Of a DNA stretch of 64,000 bases, positions 43,864-52,373 are shown piece by piece. The number at the start of each line of letters is the position of its first letter. Position 1 is the stretch's first letter. The position numbers were made by a program, and so were the translations under genes. The stretch lies in assembly GCA_035295745.1 (NCBI GenBank), contig DATGIL010000090.1, forward strand, positions 124,001 to 188,000, in the 5' to 3' direction. Source of the stretch: JAIQFL01 sp035295745. Lineage in GTDB: Bacteria; Acidobacteriota; Terriglobia; Bryobacterales; Bryobacteraceae. Below the pieces are notes generated by a model. That model was not told the DNA's origin. It saw only the letters and a program-made list of their open reading frames with translations, and ran no database searches.

Positions 43864-45803
43864 TGCTTCCTTCCGTTGGGGTGGAACTCGCCGCCCTTCG
43901 CCAGTGCGTCGAGCAGTTCTCTCGTTCGCGCCGGGCAGGCCCGCCCTTTCTGGGGCGTAAGGTTATCGTGCTCCGACTCGATCATCGGCAAGGGCTCTTT
44001 CGGGCCGGGAATCTGATTCAGTGCAGTCCACACACCGGCAGGCGGCGAGATGGTGTCGATGAATCCCATGCCCGCCATCACCGGAGCCTTGATGTGCGAG
44101 GCGAAGTTGACGGTGTCGAAGTAGAGCGCGGTCTTCATCGCGTCCGGATTGTCGGGAGGCCAGTTCGGGTAGCCTGCTTTTCGCCCGTGAAGATCGCCGT
44201 TCGTATCTGCACCGGCGGGCACACAGACCAGCACCGCGCTGATCTTTTCCGGACGCAGACCGGCGAGCATCAGGCTCTGCTGCCCGCCCATGCTGCCTCC
44301 CGTCAGCACGATCGTCTTGCCGTCCCAGTCAGGCCGCGTCAACAGATAATCCAGAACCCGCGAATCCCGCAGATACATGTTCAGAAAATACGACTTCTCG
44401 CGATCCGTATTGCCGACCGCCTGGTAGTTTCGCGGAATGTTTCCGGACGGGTCGGACGGCAGCTTGTCGTGCGAGTCGACGTTCAGAAACAGCCAGCCCT
44501 CCGCCGCGTGCTGCGCCGCAGCCCGCGCATTCAACGCGTACACCCCCGCGTACTGCAGTTGGATCAGCGCAGGAAACTTCCCGTCCTTTGCGGGCCTGGC
44601 GAGATAGCCATGCGCCTTGGATCCCAGGGCGTCCAGAACGAACATGTTCAGTTCTACGCCCGGCACATCGGTCTGGACCGGCGCGAGCACCGGATCGATG
44701 GGGATCTTGGCTTGTGCCGACAGCTTGCCTTCCCAGAATGCGTCGAAATCGGTCGGGCGCGGCGTCGAGAGTCCGAGCTTCTCGGGTGCAACCGCCGCGC
44801 CGGCAGCATACAGTCCGTTGTTGCGCCCGGTATTGCCGCCGGTGTAGCTGGAGTCGCTCGTGGGACCGTCGGGCTCGACGGCAGCGTAAATCATCTCTGG
44901 CTGATCGCCGATAATCTCGATTTTGTCCTTGCCGGAGGAGAGATCGAGTTTGCCCTCTTTGAGCACCACCGCGTTATTGCGGCGAATTGCCCATTTGAAG
45001 TGGTACGCCGGCTTGGAAGGACCCGGCGTGACGGTCCAGCCCACGGTCTCGCCGACGTTGTAGATGCCGCTGGCGTGATACGGCGTAAAGGTCAGTTGCT
45101 GCTCGATCGCCGGCCGTGGCGCCATTCCGGCCCGGGCCGCACCGGGAGCGGTGAGTCCGACCGTGAACCCCTTCAGCGGCTTCTCGTCGGCATCGAGAAA
45201 GCGCGCGCAGAAATCGGTGGCCCCGCCGCCATTGATGATCGCGGCCCGTACGATGTTCGCTCCCGCTTTGAGCGTCAGCCGCTTCGACACGCCGTCGTCG
45301 ATCACCGTCTGCCGGTCGCCGTAAATGCCGATGACCTCCTGCCCGTTCACCCACCACACCGAAGCGGCGTTCGAGCCGATGGCCAGTCGTACCCCGGAGA
45401 TCTCCTGCGGTACGTTGACCACCGTGACCGCCCAAAACAGCACATTCGACGTCGGCTTACCCAACGCGTGCGCAAAGTGATACAGGTTCACGTTGTAGTT
45501 GCTGGTATCGACGGCGTGCCAGGTCAGTTGCGAAGTGCCTGCCGTCACCTGGTCGCCGTCGCGCGGAACCACAGTGAACTGGTTGGGAAAATATTCCTTT
45601 TTCACCGCCGCCTGAACGGCGCTGTCGGTGAGGCCGTTGCTCTCGATCGGTTCCAGCAGCAGCCAGCGCTGGATGAAGCCCTCGGCATTCGGCGCCCTCT
45701 CCAGCGAAGCGGGTGGCGTCAGCGTGACCGGCGCGACCTGCGCCATCGCGATGGTGGCGGCGAAGGCCCAGGCCGCGGCGATTCGTGTTCGATTGGGTTT
45801 CAT
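43860..45803 (-). CDS. Secreted acetyl-xylan-esterase-like (AXE1/CE7-type) hydrolase
   Basis: 647 residues from the ATG at 45803, where the signal peptide starts. A beta-sandwich region (about 30-330) that may bind carbohydrate contains FWAVTVVNVPQEISGVRLAI and WWVNGQEVIGIYGD. The C-terminal AXE1-like alpha/beta hydrolase has LSTPRPTDFDAFWEGKL, GGSMGGQQSLM (nucleophile Ser), GMGFIDTISPP (Asp) and ESEHDN (His). It likely deacetylates xylan or pectin side chains in the periplasm or at the surface. It overlaps both neighbours by 4 bases. Confidence 0.82.
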   Translation of the reverse strand: MKPNRTRIAAAWAFAATIAMAQVAPVTLTPPASLERAPNAEGFIQRWLLLEPIESNGLTDSAVQAAVKKEYFPNQFTVVPRDGDQVTAGTSQLTWHAVDTSNYNVNLYHFAHALGKPTSNVLFWAVTVVNVPQEISGVRLAIGSNAASVWWVNGQEVIGIYGDRQTVIDDGVSKRLTLKAGANIVRAAIINGGGATDFCARFLDADEKPLKGFTVGLTAPGAARAGMAPRPAIEQQLTFTPYHASGIYNVGETVGWTVTPGPSKPAYHFKWAIRRNNAVVLKEGKLDLSSGKDKIEIIGDQPEMIYAAVEPDGPTSDSSYTGGNTGRNNGLYAAGAAVAPEKLGLSTPRPTDFDAFWEGKLSAQAKIPIDPVLAPVQTDVPGVELNMFVLDALGSKAHGYLARPAKDGKFPALIQLQYAGVYALNARAAAQHAAEGWLFLNVDSHDKLPSDPSGNIPRNYQAVGNTDREKSYFLNMYLRDSRVLDYLLTRPDWDGKTIVLTGGSMGGQQSLMLAGLRPEKISAVLVCVPAGADTNGDLHGRKAGYPNWPPDNPDAMKTALYFDTVNFASHIKAPVMAGMGFIDTISPPAGVWTALNQIPGPKEPLPMIESEHDNLTPQKGRACPARTRELLDALAKGGEFHPNGRKQ

Positions 45804-47281
45804 GGCGTCTTGATCAGCCAGCGTTGCTTTTCGCTCGTGGCATCCAACTTCGACAGTGTAGCGAAGCTGCTGCCCAGTGCCGAGAGCGCCATCGCTTGCT
45901 TGGCGTTGGGCGTCGATTTGGGAAGGATGCGCCAGGCGCCGTCCGGAAACTGTTCGATCCGCCAAAGCTGCTCGGGCGCTCCCGTGAATGCGGGCAGCAC
46001 CACCAGTTCCGCATCCGCGGTAGCGGCGAGGGTACGGCCCGTCCCCGCGACCGTGATCTTGAAGTACGGCGAACCGGGATAGCCGCCCGCATCCGGCACC
46101 GCGCTGATCTCCCACTTCTGCTGTGCCTGGCTCAGATAGTTGGCCATGCGGACGTCAACATTGCCCGCCGGCCAATGGGTCGATACCTCGGCGACGTCCT
46201 GCGGCGGAATCGGCGAACCTGTCCCGGCGAACATCCCACGCCCTGGGCCATCGCCACCGGGCGCCGCCCCACCTCCGCGACCGGCGCCGCGGCCGCCCCG
46301 TGCGATCCGTCCGCCGACCGGCATGCCCTCTACGGCAAGTTCCAGCACAGTCCCCGTGCGCGACGATTCGAGCTGGTAGGTACCCGGCTTCAAATTCTCA
46401 CCGGCCACCGGCCAGCCGTCCTTCCACAACAGCGGCCGGATATCCAGCACGCTGGCGCCGCCTCGGTCCAGATCGGCCTCATAGTGTAGCGAGAACCTCT
46501 GCACACCATCGCCAAGATCGAGCAGCCCGAAGTGGCCGGCCCCGATCACACGGGCGGCGGAGCCAACGAATAACTTGCCCCCGCCCTCGATCATATCGAT
46601 GCCTTCGTGGTCGAGGAAGGGTCCGGTCACTTTCCTGGCACGCCCCATGCGGATGTTGTAGCCCGAGTCGGCGCCACGGCAGCAACTCCCGTGCGTGGCT
46701 AGCAGGTAATACCAGCCGTCGTGATAGATCATGTCCGAGGCCTCGCAGTTGACCGCGAGGTTGCGAGGCATGTCGGTGGGGTTCAGGCGCTTGCCCGTTT
46801 TCGGATCGAGTTCAACCAACCGGATATAACCGAAGTAGGAGCCGTACACCAGCCAGAGCCGGCCGTCGGTCGGATCGAGAAAGACGCCCGGATCGATCGC
46901 GTTCGAATCTTCCACGCCATCGGACGAAGCCACCACGCCGCCCTCTTCCCACTTGTAGTCCGGCGAGTCGGGATCGAGCGTCTTGTTCGAGATCAGGTTG
47001 ATAGCAGCCTTGGGCTGTGCCCCGGTGTTTGCCGCGACATACACATAGTATCGGTCGCCAATATGAATCACGTCCGGCGCCAGTCCACGGCGAGGGAGTG
47101 GCGCGCCGCGCCGCCACGTCCACCCGTCGTCCGAGACCAGCGACGAGCCGCCCGTGCCGTAGGTGTAGAACTTGCCGTTACAAAACGCAATTGTGGACGG
47201 GTCGTGAATACCGATTTGACCGTCCAGCGCCAGGGCGAGCGAAGCCAGCGCCAGGAGTGTGGCTGCGAGAGCGTACTTCAT
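45800..47281 (-). CDS. Secreted GH43 arabinanase-like glycosidase with ricin-like C-terminal domain
   Basis: 493 residues. A signal peptide (about 1-19) precedes a GH43 five-bladed propeller. Catalytic residues are placed by IHDPSTI (base Asp27), SNAIDPGVF (pKa-modulating Asp, about 130) and NCEASDMI (acid Glu, about 180). A glycine-rich linker (about 328-350) joins a C-terminal domain with KWEISAVP, LWRIEQFPDG and RWLIKTP, a ricin-type beta-trefoil pattern. The best fit is endo-1,5-alpha-L-arabinanase or arabinofuranosidase. It is the only glycosidase of the operon, coupled to the esterase downstream. Confidence 0.85.
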   Translation of the reverse strand: MKYALAATLLALASLALALDGQIGIHDPSTIAFCNGKFYTYGTGGSSLVSDDGWTWRRGAPLPRRGLAPDVIHIGDRYYVYVAANTGAQPKAAINLISNKTLDPDSPDYKWEEGGVVASSDGVEDSNAIDPGVFLDPTDGRLWLVYGSYFGYIRLVELDPKTGKRLNPTDMPRNLAVNCEASDMIYHDGWYYLLATHGSCCRGADSGYNIRMGRARKVTGPFLDHEGIDMIEGGGKLFVGSAARVIGAGHFGLLDLGDGVQRFSLHYEADLDRGGASVLDIRPLLWKDGWPVAGENLKPGTYQLESSRTGTVLELAVEGMPVGGRIARGGRGAGRGGGAAPGGDGPGRGMFAGTGSPIPPQDVAEVSTHWPAGNVDVRMANYLSQAQQKWEISAVPDAGGYPGSPYFKITVAGTGRTLAATADAELVVLPAFTGAPEQLWRIEQFPDGAWRILPKSTPNAKQAMALSALGSSFATLSKLDATSEKQRWLIKTP

Positions 47282-47284
47282 AAA

Positions 47285-48502
47285 TTATTTGAAGAGCCGC
47301 GGCGCGAAATCGTTGAGGCAGCGCCGCCATGTCAGCCACTCATGAGCGGTGCCCGGCGACTCGAAATAGACATTGTGGATTCCCGCCTTCGCCAAAGCCT
47401 CGCTGAAATCCTTCGTTCCCGGTCCTTCCACCGAGCCGATGCCCAGGAACAGAACCTTCATCTTCCTATTGAATGCCTCGGCATCCGCGAATACACCATT
47501 GTTGGAAGTCTTGGGGTCGAACCCTCCGCGTCCTCCGGTGCTGCCGCTGAAGCCGCCGAGGTACGCGAACTTGTCGACATTGGAGAGGACCGTGAGGAAC
47601 GATTGCATGCCGCCCATCGAGAGACCCGCCATTGCTCGATTCTCGCGGCCGGGCGCCACACGGTACGTGTGCTCGATCGTGGGAATCAGATCGGCAAACA
47701 TCATTTCCGTAAATACGCCACCCCAGTTCGAAGGGAATCCACCGCGCCCGCCGCCCGGTGCCCCGCGTCCGCCGCCGGCCTGCGTGACATCCGCCATTGA
47801 ACGCTTCGTGATGACTCCCCGAGCCGCATAGAGGCTCGCGTCCTCACCCGGCTTCACCGCGTTCAGGTTGTCCATGACAACGATCATTGGCTTGGCCTTG
47901 CTCGCCGCGATGAGGTTGTCCAGGATAAAGTCCACGTGACCCTGGGTGTGCCAGCCCTGCTCGTTTTCGCCCCAGCCATGAAGCAGGTAGAGTACCGGGT
48001 AGCGGCCTCGCACATTAGTTTCGTAATCGGGGGGTGTGTACACGTAGCAACGGCGCCACGCGCCCGTGACCTTGGAGTAATACCATCGCTGGCTTACCTG
48101 GCCGTGCGGTACGTCTTTGGCCGAGTAATAGGTGGCATCAGCCTCCGGCTCCGGGATTTCGATCCCGCTGTTGTCCCAGCCGGAACCGAAGAAGGTACGG
48201 GTAGCCGGGTCAGCGACGACGGCGCCGTCAATCACGATGCTGTAGTAGTGAAAGCCTACAACTTGGGACGGAATCGTGACCATCCACAGCCCGTCCGCAC
48301 CTTTCGTCATGTCGTGCGCGCCGCCCAGCCGCACTTGGACCTTCTGTGCGTCGGGTGCCTGCACGCGGAACGTCACGCTCCGGTCGGCATGGATACAGGG
48401 GTACGGGGCCCCGGGAATATTAAGCGACGAAGGCTTGCAGTCCTCGGACGCCTGCGACCAACAGGAGCCGCAAGCGAGCAACATCACCACAACGAGTCTC
48501 AT
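47285..48502 (-). CDS. Secreted CE1-type esterase with N-terminal E-set-like domain
   Basis: 405 residues from the ATG at 48502 (AGAAGG upstream). The signal peptide MRLVVVMLLACGSCWSQ could be read as a lipobox. An E-set/CBM48-like domain (ADRSVTFRVQAPDAQKVQVR) precedes the esterase domain: YTPPDYETNVRGRYPVLYLL, GLSMGGMQSF (nucleophile, about 289) and GTAHEWLTW (His). A glycine-rich loop (GGGRGAPGGGRGG) is inserted before the nucleophile. It is homologous to the esterase at 42715 and first enzyme after the receptor. The gene ends 3 bases before the GH43 start. Confidence 0.85.
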   Translation of the reverse strand: MRLVVVMLLACGSCWSQASEDCKPSSLNIPGAPYPCIHADRSVTFRVQAPDAQKVQVRLGGAHDMTKGADGLWMVTIPSQVVGFHYYSIVIDGAVVADPATRTFFGSGWDNSGIEIPEPEADATYYSAKDVPHGQVSQRWYYSKVTGAWRRCYVYTPPDYETNVRGRYPVLYLLHGWGENEQGWHTQGHVDFILDNLIAASKAKPMIVVMDNLNAVKPGEDASLYAARGVITKRSMADVTQAGGGRGAPGGGRGGFPSNWGGVFTEMMFADLIPTIEHTYRVAPGRENRAMAGLSMGGMQSFLTVLSNVDKFAYLGGFSGSTGGRGGFDPKTSNNGVFADAEAFNRKMKVLFLGIGSVEGPGTKDFSEALAKAGIHNVYFESPGTAHEWLTWRRCLNDFAPRLFK

Positions 48503-48589
48503 GGTTTTCCTTCTCCAGGCGTCATTCGTCAACGTTCCCTGGAATCTGTGCGCGGCCCCGTCGACAAAGCGCTGCCGCGCGGTTCGCAA

Positions 48590-51500
48590 TCAGAACGAGT
48601 ACTTTAACCCGATTTGAAGCTGTCTCATATTGGTCTGGGTGCCGTTGACGACGCCGAAATTCTGGTGCGCGTTCGTCCCCGGCTGTCCGGGAAAGGCCGC
48701 GCCCGAAAGAATGTTGAGGGTCGGCATGCCCCAGTTCGGGTGGTTGAGGACGTTGAAGGCCTCCAGGCGGAACTGAAGCACGTGACCTTCGCGGTACGGC
48801 ATGTGGAATTGCTTGTGCACCTCCATGTCGAGATTAAAGATCCCCGGACCTTCGATGGTGTCGCGGCCAACCGATCCAAATAAACCGGGAGGAGCCTCGG
48901 TGAACGCCGCGGGATTGAGCCACCGCGATGGTGTGCGGTCGGCCGCGAAGACGCTCGCGCCGGTCGAATTGGGCCGGTCGTAACCGCCATCGGAGGTGGC
49001 CGCGTTATCGACTCCTCCGATACTCAGCGTGCCGGGAACGCCGGTCTGCAGCGTGATGATGCCGCCGGTCTGCCAGCCGCCCGCGATCCCGTTCAGCACC
49101 GCGTTCTGAAGGTTCAGCGCCTTTCCTTTGCCTAACGGAAGATCGTAGAGGATAGAAGTAACGGAGCGATGGCGCACGTCGAAGGAAGAGAGGCCGCGCT
49201 CGCAGGCGATGCAATCGCTGTTTTGCGGGAAGAGCGTATCGAACCCTTGAGTGCGGATGCCGCTTGTATCGTCAATCGACTTGGAGAACGTATACGAGTT
49301 GACGACACTGAGTCCCTCGCCGAAACGTCGGGTGACTTTCAACGTGAACGCGTGGTATACGCCGTTGCCGCCATCGTCAACCAGTTGGATGACGCCGTAA
49401 TTGAGGTAAGGGAGGCGCGACGCAACCGGCGTGGAGGCCCCGTTGCCCAGGTAACCGTAGGGGATGGCTTGGTTCGCGTCCTGGAAACCATAGAGATGAT
49501 GGCTTTGGTTGCCCAGATAGCCGGCCTCGATCACAGTCCGCTGACCGAACTGGCGCTGCACATTGAGGAGGTACTGCATGGTGTACGAGGTGCGGTGGTC
49601 ATAGGCCATCGCGTAGGCGTATGGCGGCGGAATCTGCGCAACGGCGCCGCTGCCGCCCGGAACGGCATTGCTGTAGAAAAGATTGGGCACGCCCACCGTC
49701 CCACCGTTTTGTCCGGAGGTTTGCGTCACGCGGCCCGCGATGTTGCGGGCCATATCGAAGTAGGCGTTGCCGATGTCCTGGTTGTAGAAAACGCCAACGC
49801 CGGCGCGGACCACCAGTTTGGTATCCGGCGACCACGAAATACCGACGCGCGGCGCCCAGTTGCGATAATCCGTCTGCATCAGCGCGTTGGGAAATGAGCC
49901 GTTGCTGCACACGGGCGCTGGCGAAGCCTGCGTGCCGGCCGCGCCGGTGGTGTCAGTCCAGTTGATTGCGAGCCCCTGGTACGGATTGCTGCACGTGCCC
50001 TGGCGCACAAAATACGGCCACTGCGATCGTGGCGCCTGTGGCCCAAAGTAAAGCGTCGGCAGGGCTACCGTGAAGTCATTCCCAAGCTGGTCGACCCACG
50101 GTGGAGTCAATTCGTAGCGCAAACCGAGAGACAGCGTGAGCTTGGGTGTGATGCGATAGGTGTCGTCGACGAAGGCTCCCACGGTATTGCGCCGATATTG
50201 GGCGCTGGCGATGGCCACCGCGACCGTAGACTGATAGAGATCGCCCAGCAGGAACTCGGCAAACGCATCCCCGCCAGTGTGAGTCGGGCTCTGGGTGGCG
50301 TTCGGCTGGAAGACGAAATTGCCGCGCGAGAACTGGTTCCCGACCTGGTTGAAGTTCTGACGGTTGAACTCGAAGCCGGCGCGGAACTGGTGCTTACCGC
50401 GGGTCCAGGAGACGTTGTCCACGAACTGCAGCGAGTTGTCCTGGATCACATACGGACCGTCGGTGTTGTCGCCGATGCCGCTGAACCCATCGCCATTGAG
50501 TGAAATGGCGGGAATGCCCCACGTGGCCGGATCGCCGGGATTCAGGCCCGGGATCGCCAGCGCTCCCACGGCATTGTTCGCACCCGCGGACAACGTACCT
50601 GTGGAATTGTAGATCCTCGTGTAGCCGAACCGCGCTTCGTTGACGAGCCGCGGGGTCAGTGTGCGGGTATTGGTCCCGAGGTACTGTTCGTAATTCGTCA
50701 GAATCTTGGCTCCGATTCCGCCCAGGCCGTTCGAGGATTGGTTTTCGTCGCCCCAGCTATAGCGGCCCGTCCATTGCGATTTGGATGACTCCACGAAGTC
50801 CATGCGCAGGGTAAAACCATCGCGGTTATTAGGGGCGCTTGTGACGAACGGGTAATTGTTGGTAGAGGTGGGCAACACGGCGGCCGCATAATAGTTGAGA
50901 AACTTCTGGGAGATCGGATCCAGCCGGTTGGCGGGGATCATGTTGCCCGGGAACGGCGTCTTCGCCGCTCCGGTAGCACCGCCAGTCGCCGGGTCGTAAA
51001 TCGTGGCGGAAAAGGCGCTGAAGTCACCCTTTTCCTCAGCGGCCGTGGGCAGCGTGTAATTCGTCTGGCTGTGCGACCGCTGTGTCTTCCACTCGTCGTT
51101 CGCCATGAAGAACAGGCGATTCCGTCCGTTCACGATCTTCGGGATGCGCACGGGGCCATCCAGCTCGAACCCATAATCGTTCCACTTGAAAGGCGACTTC
51201 ACGGGGTGGACGGTGCCGAACTGATAGGGGACGGCGTCGAACTTATCATTTCGCAGAAAATCGAACAACGCGCCGTGATACCTGTTGCCTCCCGATTTGG
51301 TCACGACGTTGATCTGGGTCGCCTGATGGCCGAACTCGGCGGGATAGATGCCGGTCTGCACCTTAAATTCCTGGATCGCGTCAATGGAGGGCAGGGTGAC
51401 GTAGGTATTGAAATCGGGGTCGGTGTTATTCACGCCATCCAGCGTGTAGTAGTCAAACATGATCCGCTGGCCAGCCGCTGAGATCGATTGGGACGCGCGG

Positions 51501-52054
51501 TCGCCGCCCTGTCGAGAGCCGGCCTGGCCGGCGGAAGGTGAAAGCGTGTCGACGTTGGAAGAGAGCGCGACCAGGCTCAGGTAGTTGCGTCCGGAGAGCG
51601 GCAATTCCGTGAGCATCTTGTTTTCGACCACGGTCCCCATCGCCAGGTTTTCGGTCTGCAGAAGGTCCGCGGAAGCGGAAACCTCCACTGACTCGCTTAC
51701 CTGTCCGATTTCAAGCGTGAGGTCCTGGCGGACGGTCTGCTGCACCTGAACTTCGAGATGGTTCGCCGCCGCGATACGGAAGCCGGGCCGCTCCGCCCTT
51801 AAGTTGTAGATGCCGGGGGAAACGGACGGGAAAGTGTAGTCGCCGTCTTCCGTGGAAAGGGTGTTTCGCACCGCATTGGTCGCCGTATTTACCAGGGTGA
51901 CCGTGGCTGCGCCGACAGCGGCGTTCGAGGAATCGGTAATTCGCCCGGTTACCTGACCCAGGGTTTGAGCCGTGCCGGGAATAGCGGTCAGCACAAAAAT
52001 CGCGCTAGTCCAAAATACACGAGACGCGAGGCCTCGGACGTGGTGGCGACGCAT
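48590..52054 (-). CDS. Oar-like TonB-dependent outer-membrane receptor
   Basis: 1154 residues from the ATG at 52054, with GAGGAGG six bases upstream. A signal peptide is followed by a carboxypeptidase-regulatory-like domain (about 35-115: GQVTGRITDSSNAAVGAATV, YTFPSVSPGIYNLRAERPGF). A plug domain follows with ELPLSGRNYLSLVALS and FDYYTLDGVNNTDPDF, then a long beta-barrel with FRLEAFNVLNHPNWGMP and a C-terminal aromatic residue (LKYSF). It should import oligosaccharides released by the downstream enzymes. No SusD-like protein is present, as usual outside Bacteroidota. First gene of the operon running to 42715. Confidence 0.93.
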   Translation of the reverse strand: MRRHHVRGLASRVFWTSAIFVLTAIPGTAQTLGQVTGRITDSSNAAVGAATVTLVNTATNAVRNTLSTEDGDYTFPSVSPGIYNLRAERPGFRIAAANHLEVQVQQTVRQDLTLEIGQVSESVEVSASADLLQTENLAMGTVVENKMLTELPLSGRNYLSLVALSSNVDTLSPSAGQAGSRQGGDRASQSISAAGQRIMFDYYTLDGVNNTDPDFNTYVTLPSIDAIQEFKVQTGIYPAEFGHQATQINVVTKSGGNRYHGALFDFLRNDKFDAVPYQFGTVHPVKSPFKWNDYGFELDGPVRIPKIVNGRNRLFFMANDEWKTQRSHSQTNYTLPTAAEEKGDFSAFSATIYDPATGGATGAAKTPFPGNMIPANRLDPISQKFLNYYAAAVLPTSTNNYPFVTSAPNNRDGFTLRMDFVESSKSQWTGRYSWGDENQSSNGLGGIGAKILTNYEQYLGTNTRTLTPRLVNEARFGYTRIYNSTGTLSAGANNAVGALAIPGLNPGDPATWGIPAISLNGDGFSGIGDNTDGPYVIQDNSLQFVDNVSWTRGKHQFRAGFEFNRQNFNQVGNQFSRGNFVFQPNATQSPTHTGGDAFAEFLLGDLYQSTVAVAIASAQYRRNTVGAFVDDTYRITPKLTLSLGLRYELTPPWVDQLGNDFTVALPTLYFGPQAPRSQWPYFVRQGTCSNPYQGLAINWTDTTGAAGTQASPAPVCSNGSFPNALMQTDYRNWAPRVGISWSPDTKLVVRAGVGVFYNQDIGNAYFDMARNIAGRVTQTSGQNGGTVGVPNLFYSNAVPGGSGAVAQIPPPYAYAMAYDHRTSYTMQYLLNVQRQFGQRTVIEAGYLGNQSHHLYGFQDANQAIPYGYLGNGASTPVASRLPYLNYGVIQLVDDGGNGVYHAFTLKVTRRFGEGLSVVNSYTFSKSIDDTSGIRTQGFDTLFPQNSDCIACERGLSSFDVRHRSVTSILYDLPLGKGKALNLQNAVLNGIAGGWQTGGIITLQTGVPGTLSIGGVDNAATSDGGYDRPNSTGASVFAADRTPSRWLNPAAFTEAPPGLFGSVGRDTIEGPGIFNLDMEVHKQFHMPYREGHVLQFRLEAFNVLNHPNWGMPTLNILSGAAFPGQPGTNAHQNFGVVNGTQTNMRQLQIGLKYSF

Positions 52055-52191
52055 GCGGTCCTCCTCTTGAGAGTGATGTCGGATTGCGGACGGCAATCGT
52101 TCCCCTCAGGTCAAAAAACCGGCCGGTTCACCAGCTTATTCCGCCGGCGGCATGGCTTTGAGACGTAGACATCCCTCTGATCGTCGGTATG

Positions 52192-52218
52192 CTATCGCGC
52201 AACCCCGCCGGGCGATAG
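52192..52218. promoter_or_regulatory. Inverted repeat between the receptor operon and the malectin-domain regulator
   Basis: CTATCGC and GCGATAG (7 bp, perfect) flank a 13-base centre in the 319-base divergent intergenic region, which holds no gene. It is a candidate binding site for the adjacent regulator. Confidence 0.45.
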
Positions 52219-52373
52219 GTATCATACGGTTTACGTGTTAAAAGACCTGCCAAATCTTGAACTTAGGGGTCATGCTGCAGCCCGGTTGATTCCGCGGTTT
52301 AACGGTTAGCCAAGTGTCCTGAGCTCCCTCCCGGACCGCTCAATCAGGTGTGATATGATTGGCCCCAAGCGAG

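Noticed and set aside
43863..46082. Very long plus-strand open frame opposite the esterase genes
   Set aside because: No domain, signal or codon pattern of a protein; it is antisense to two well-supported enzymes in high-GC DNA, where long shadow frames are common.
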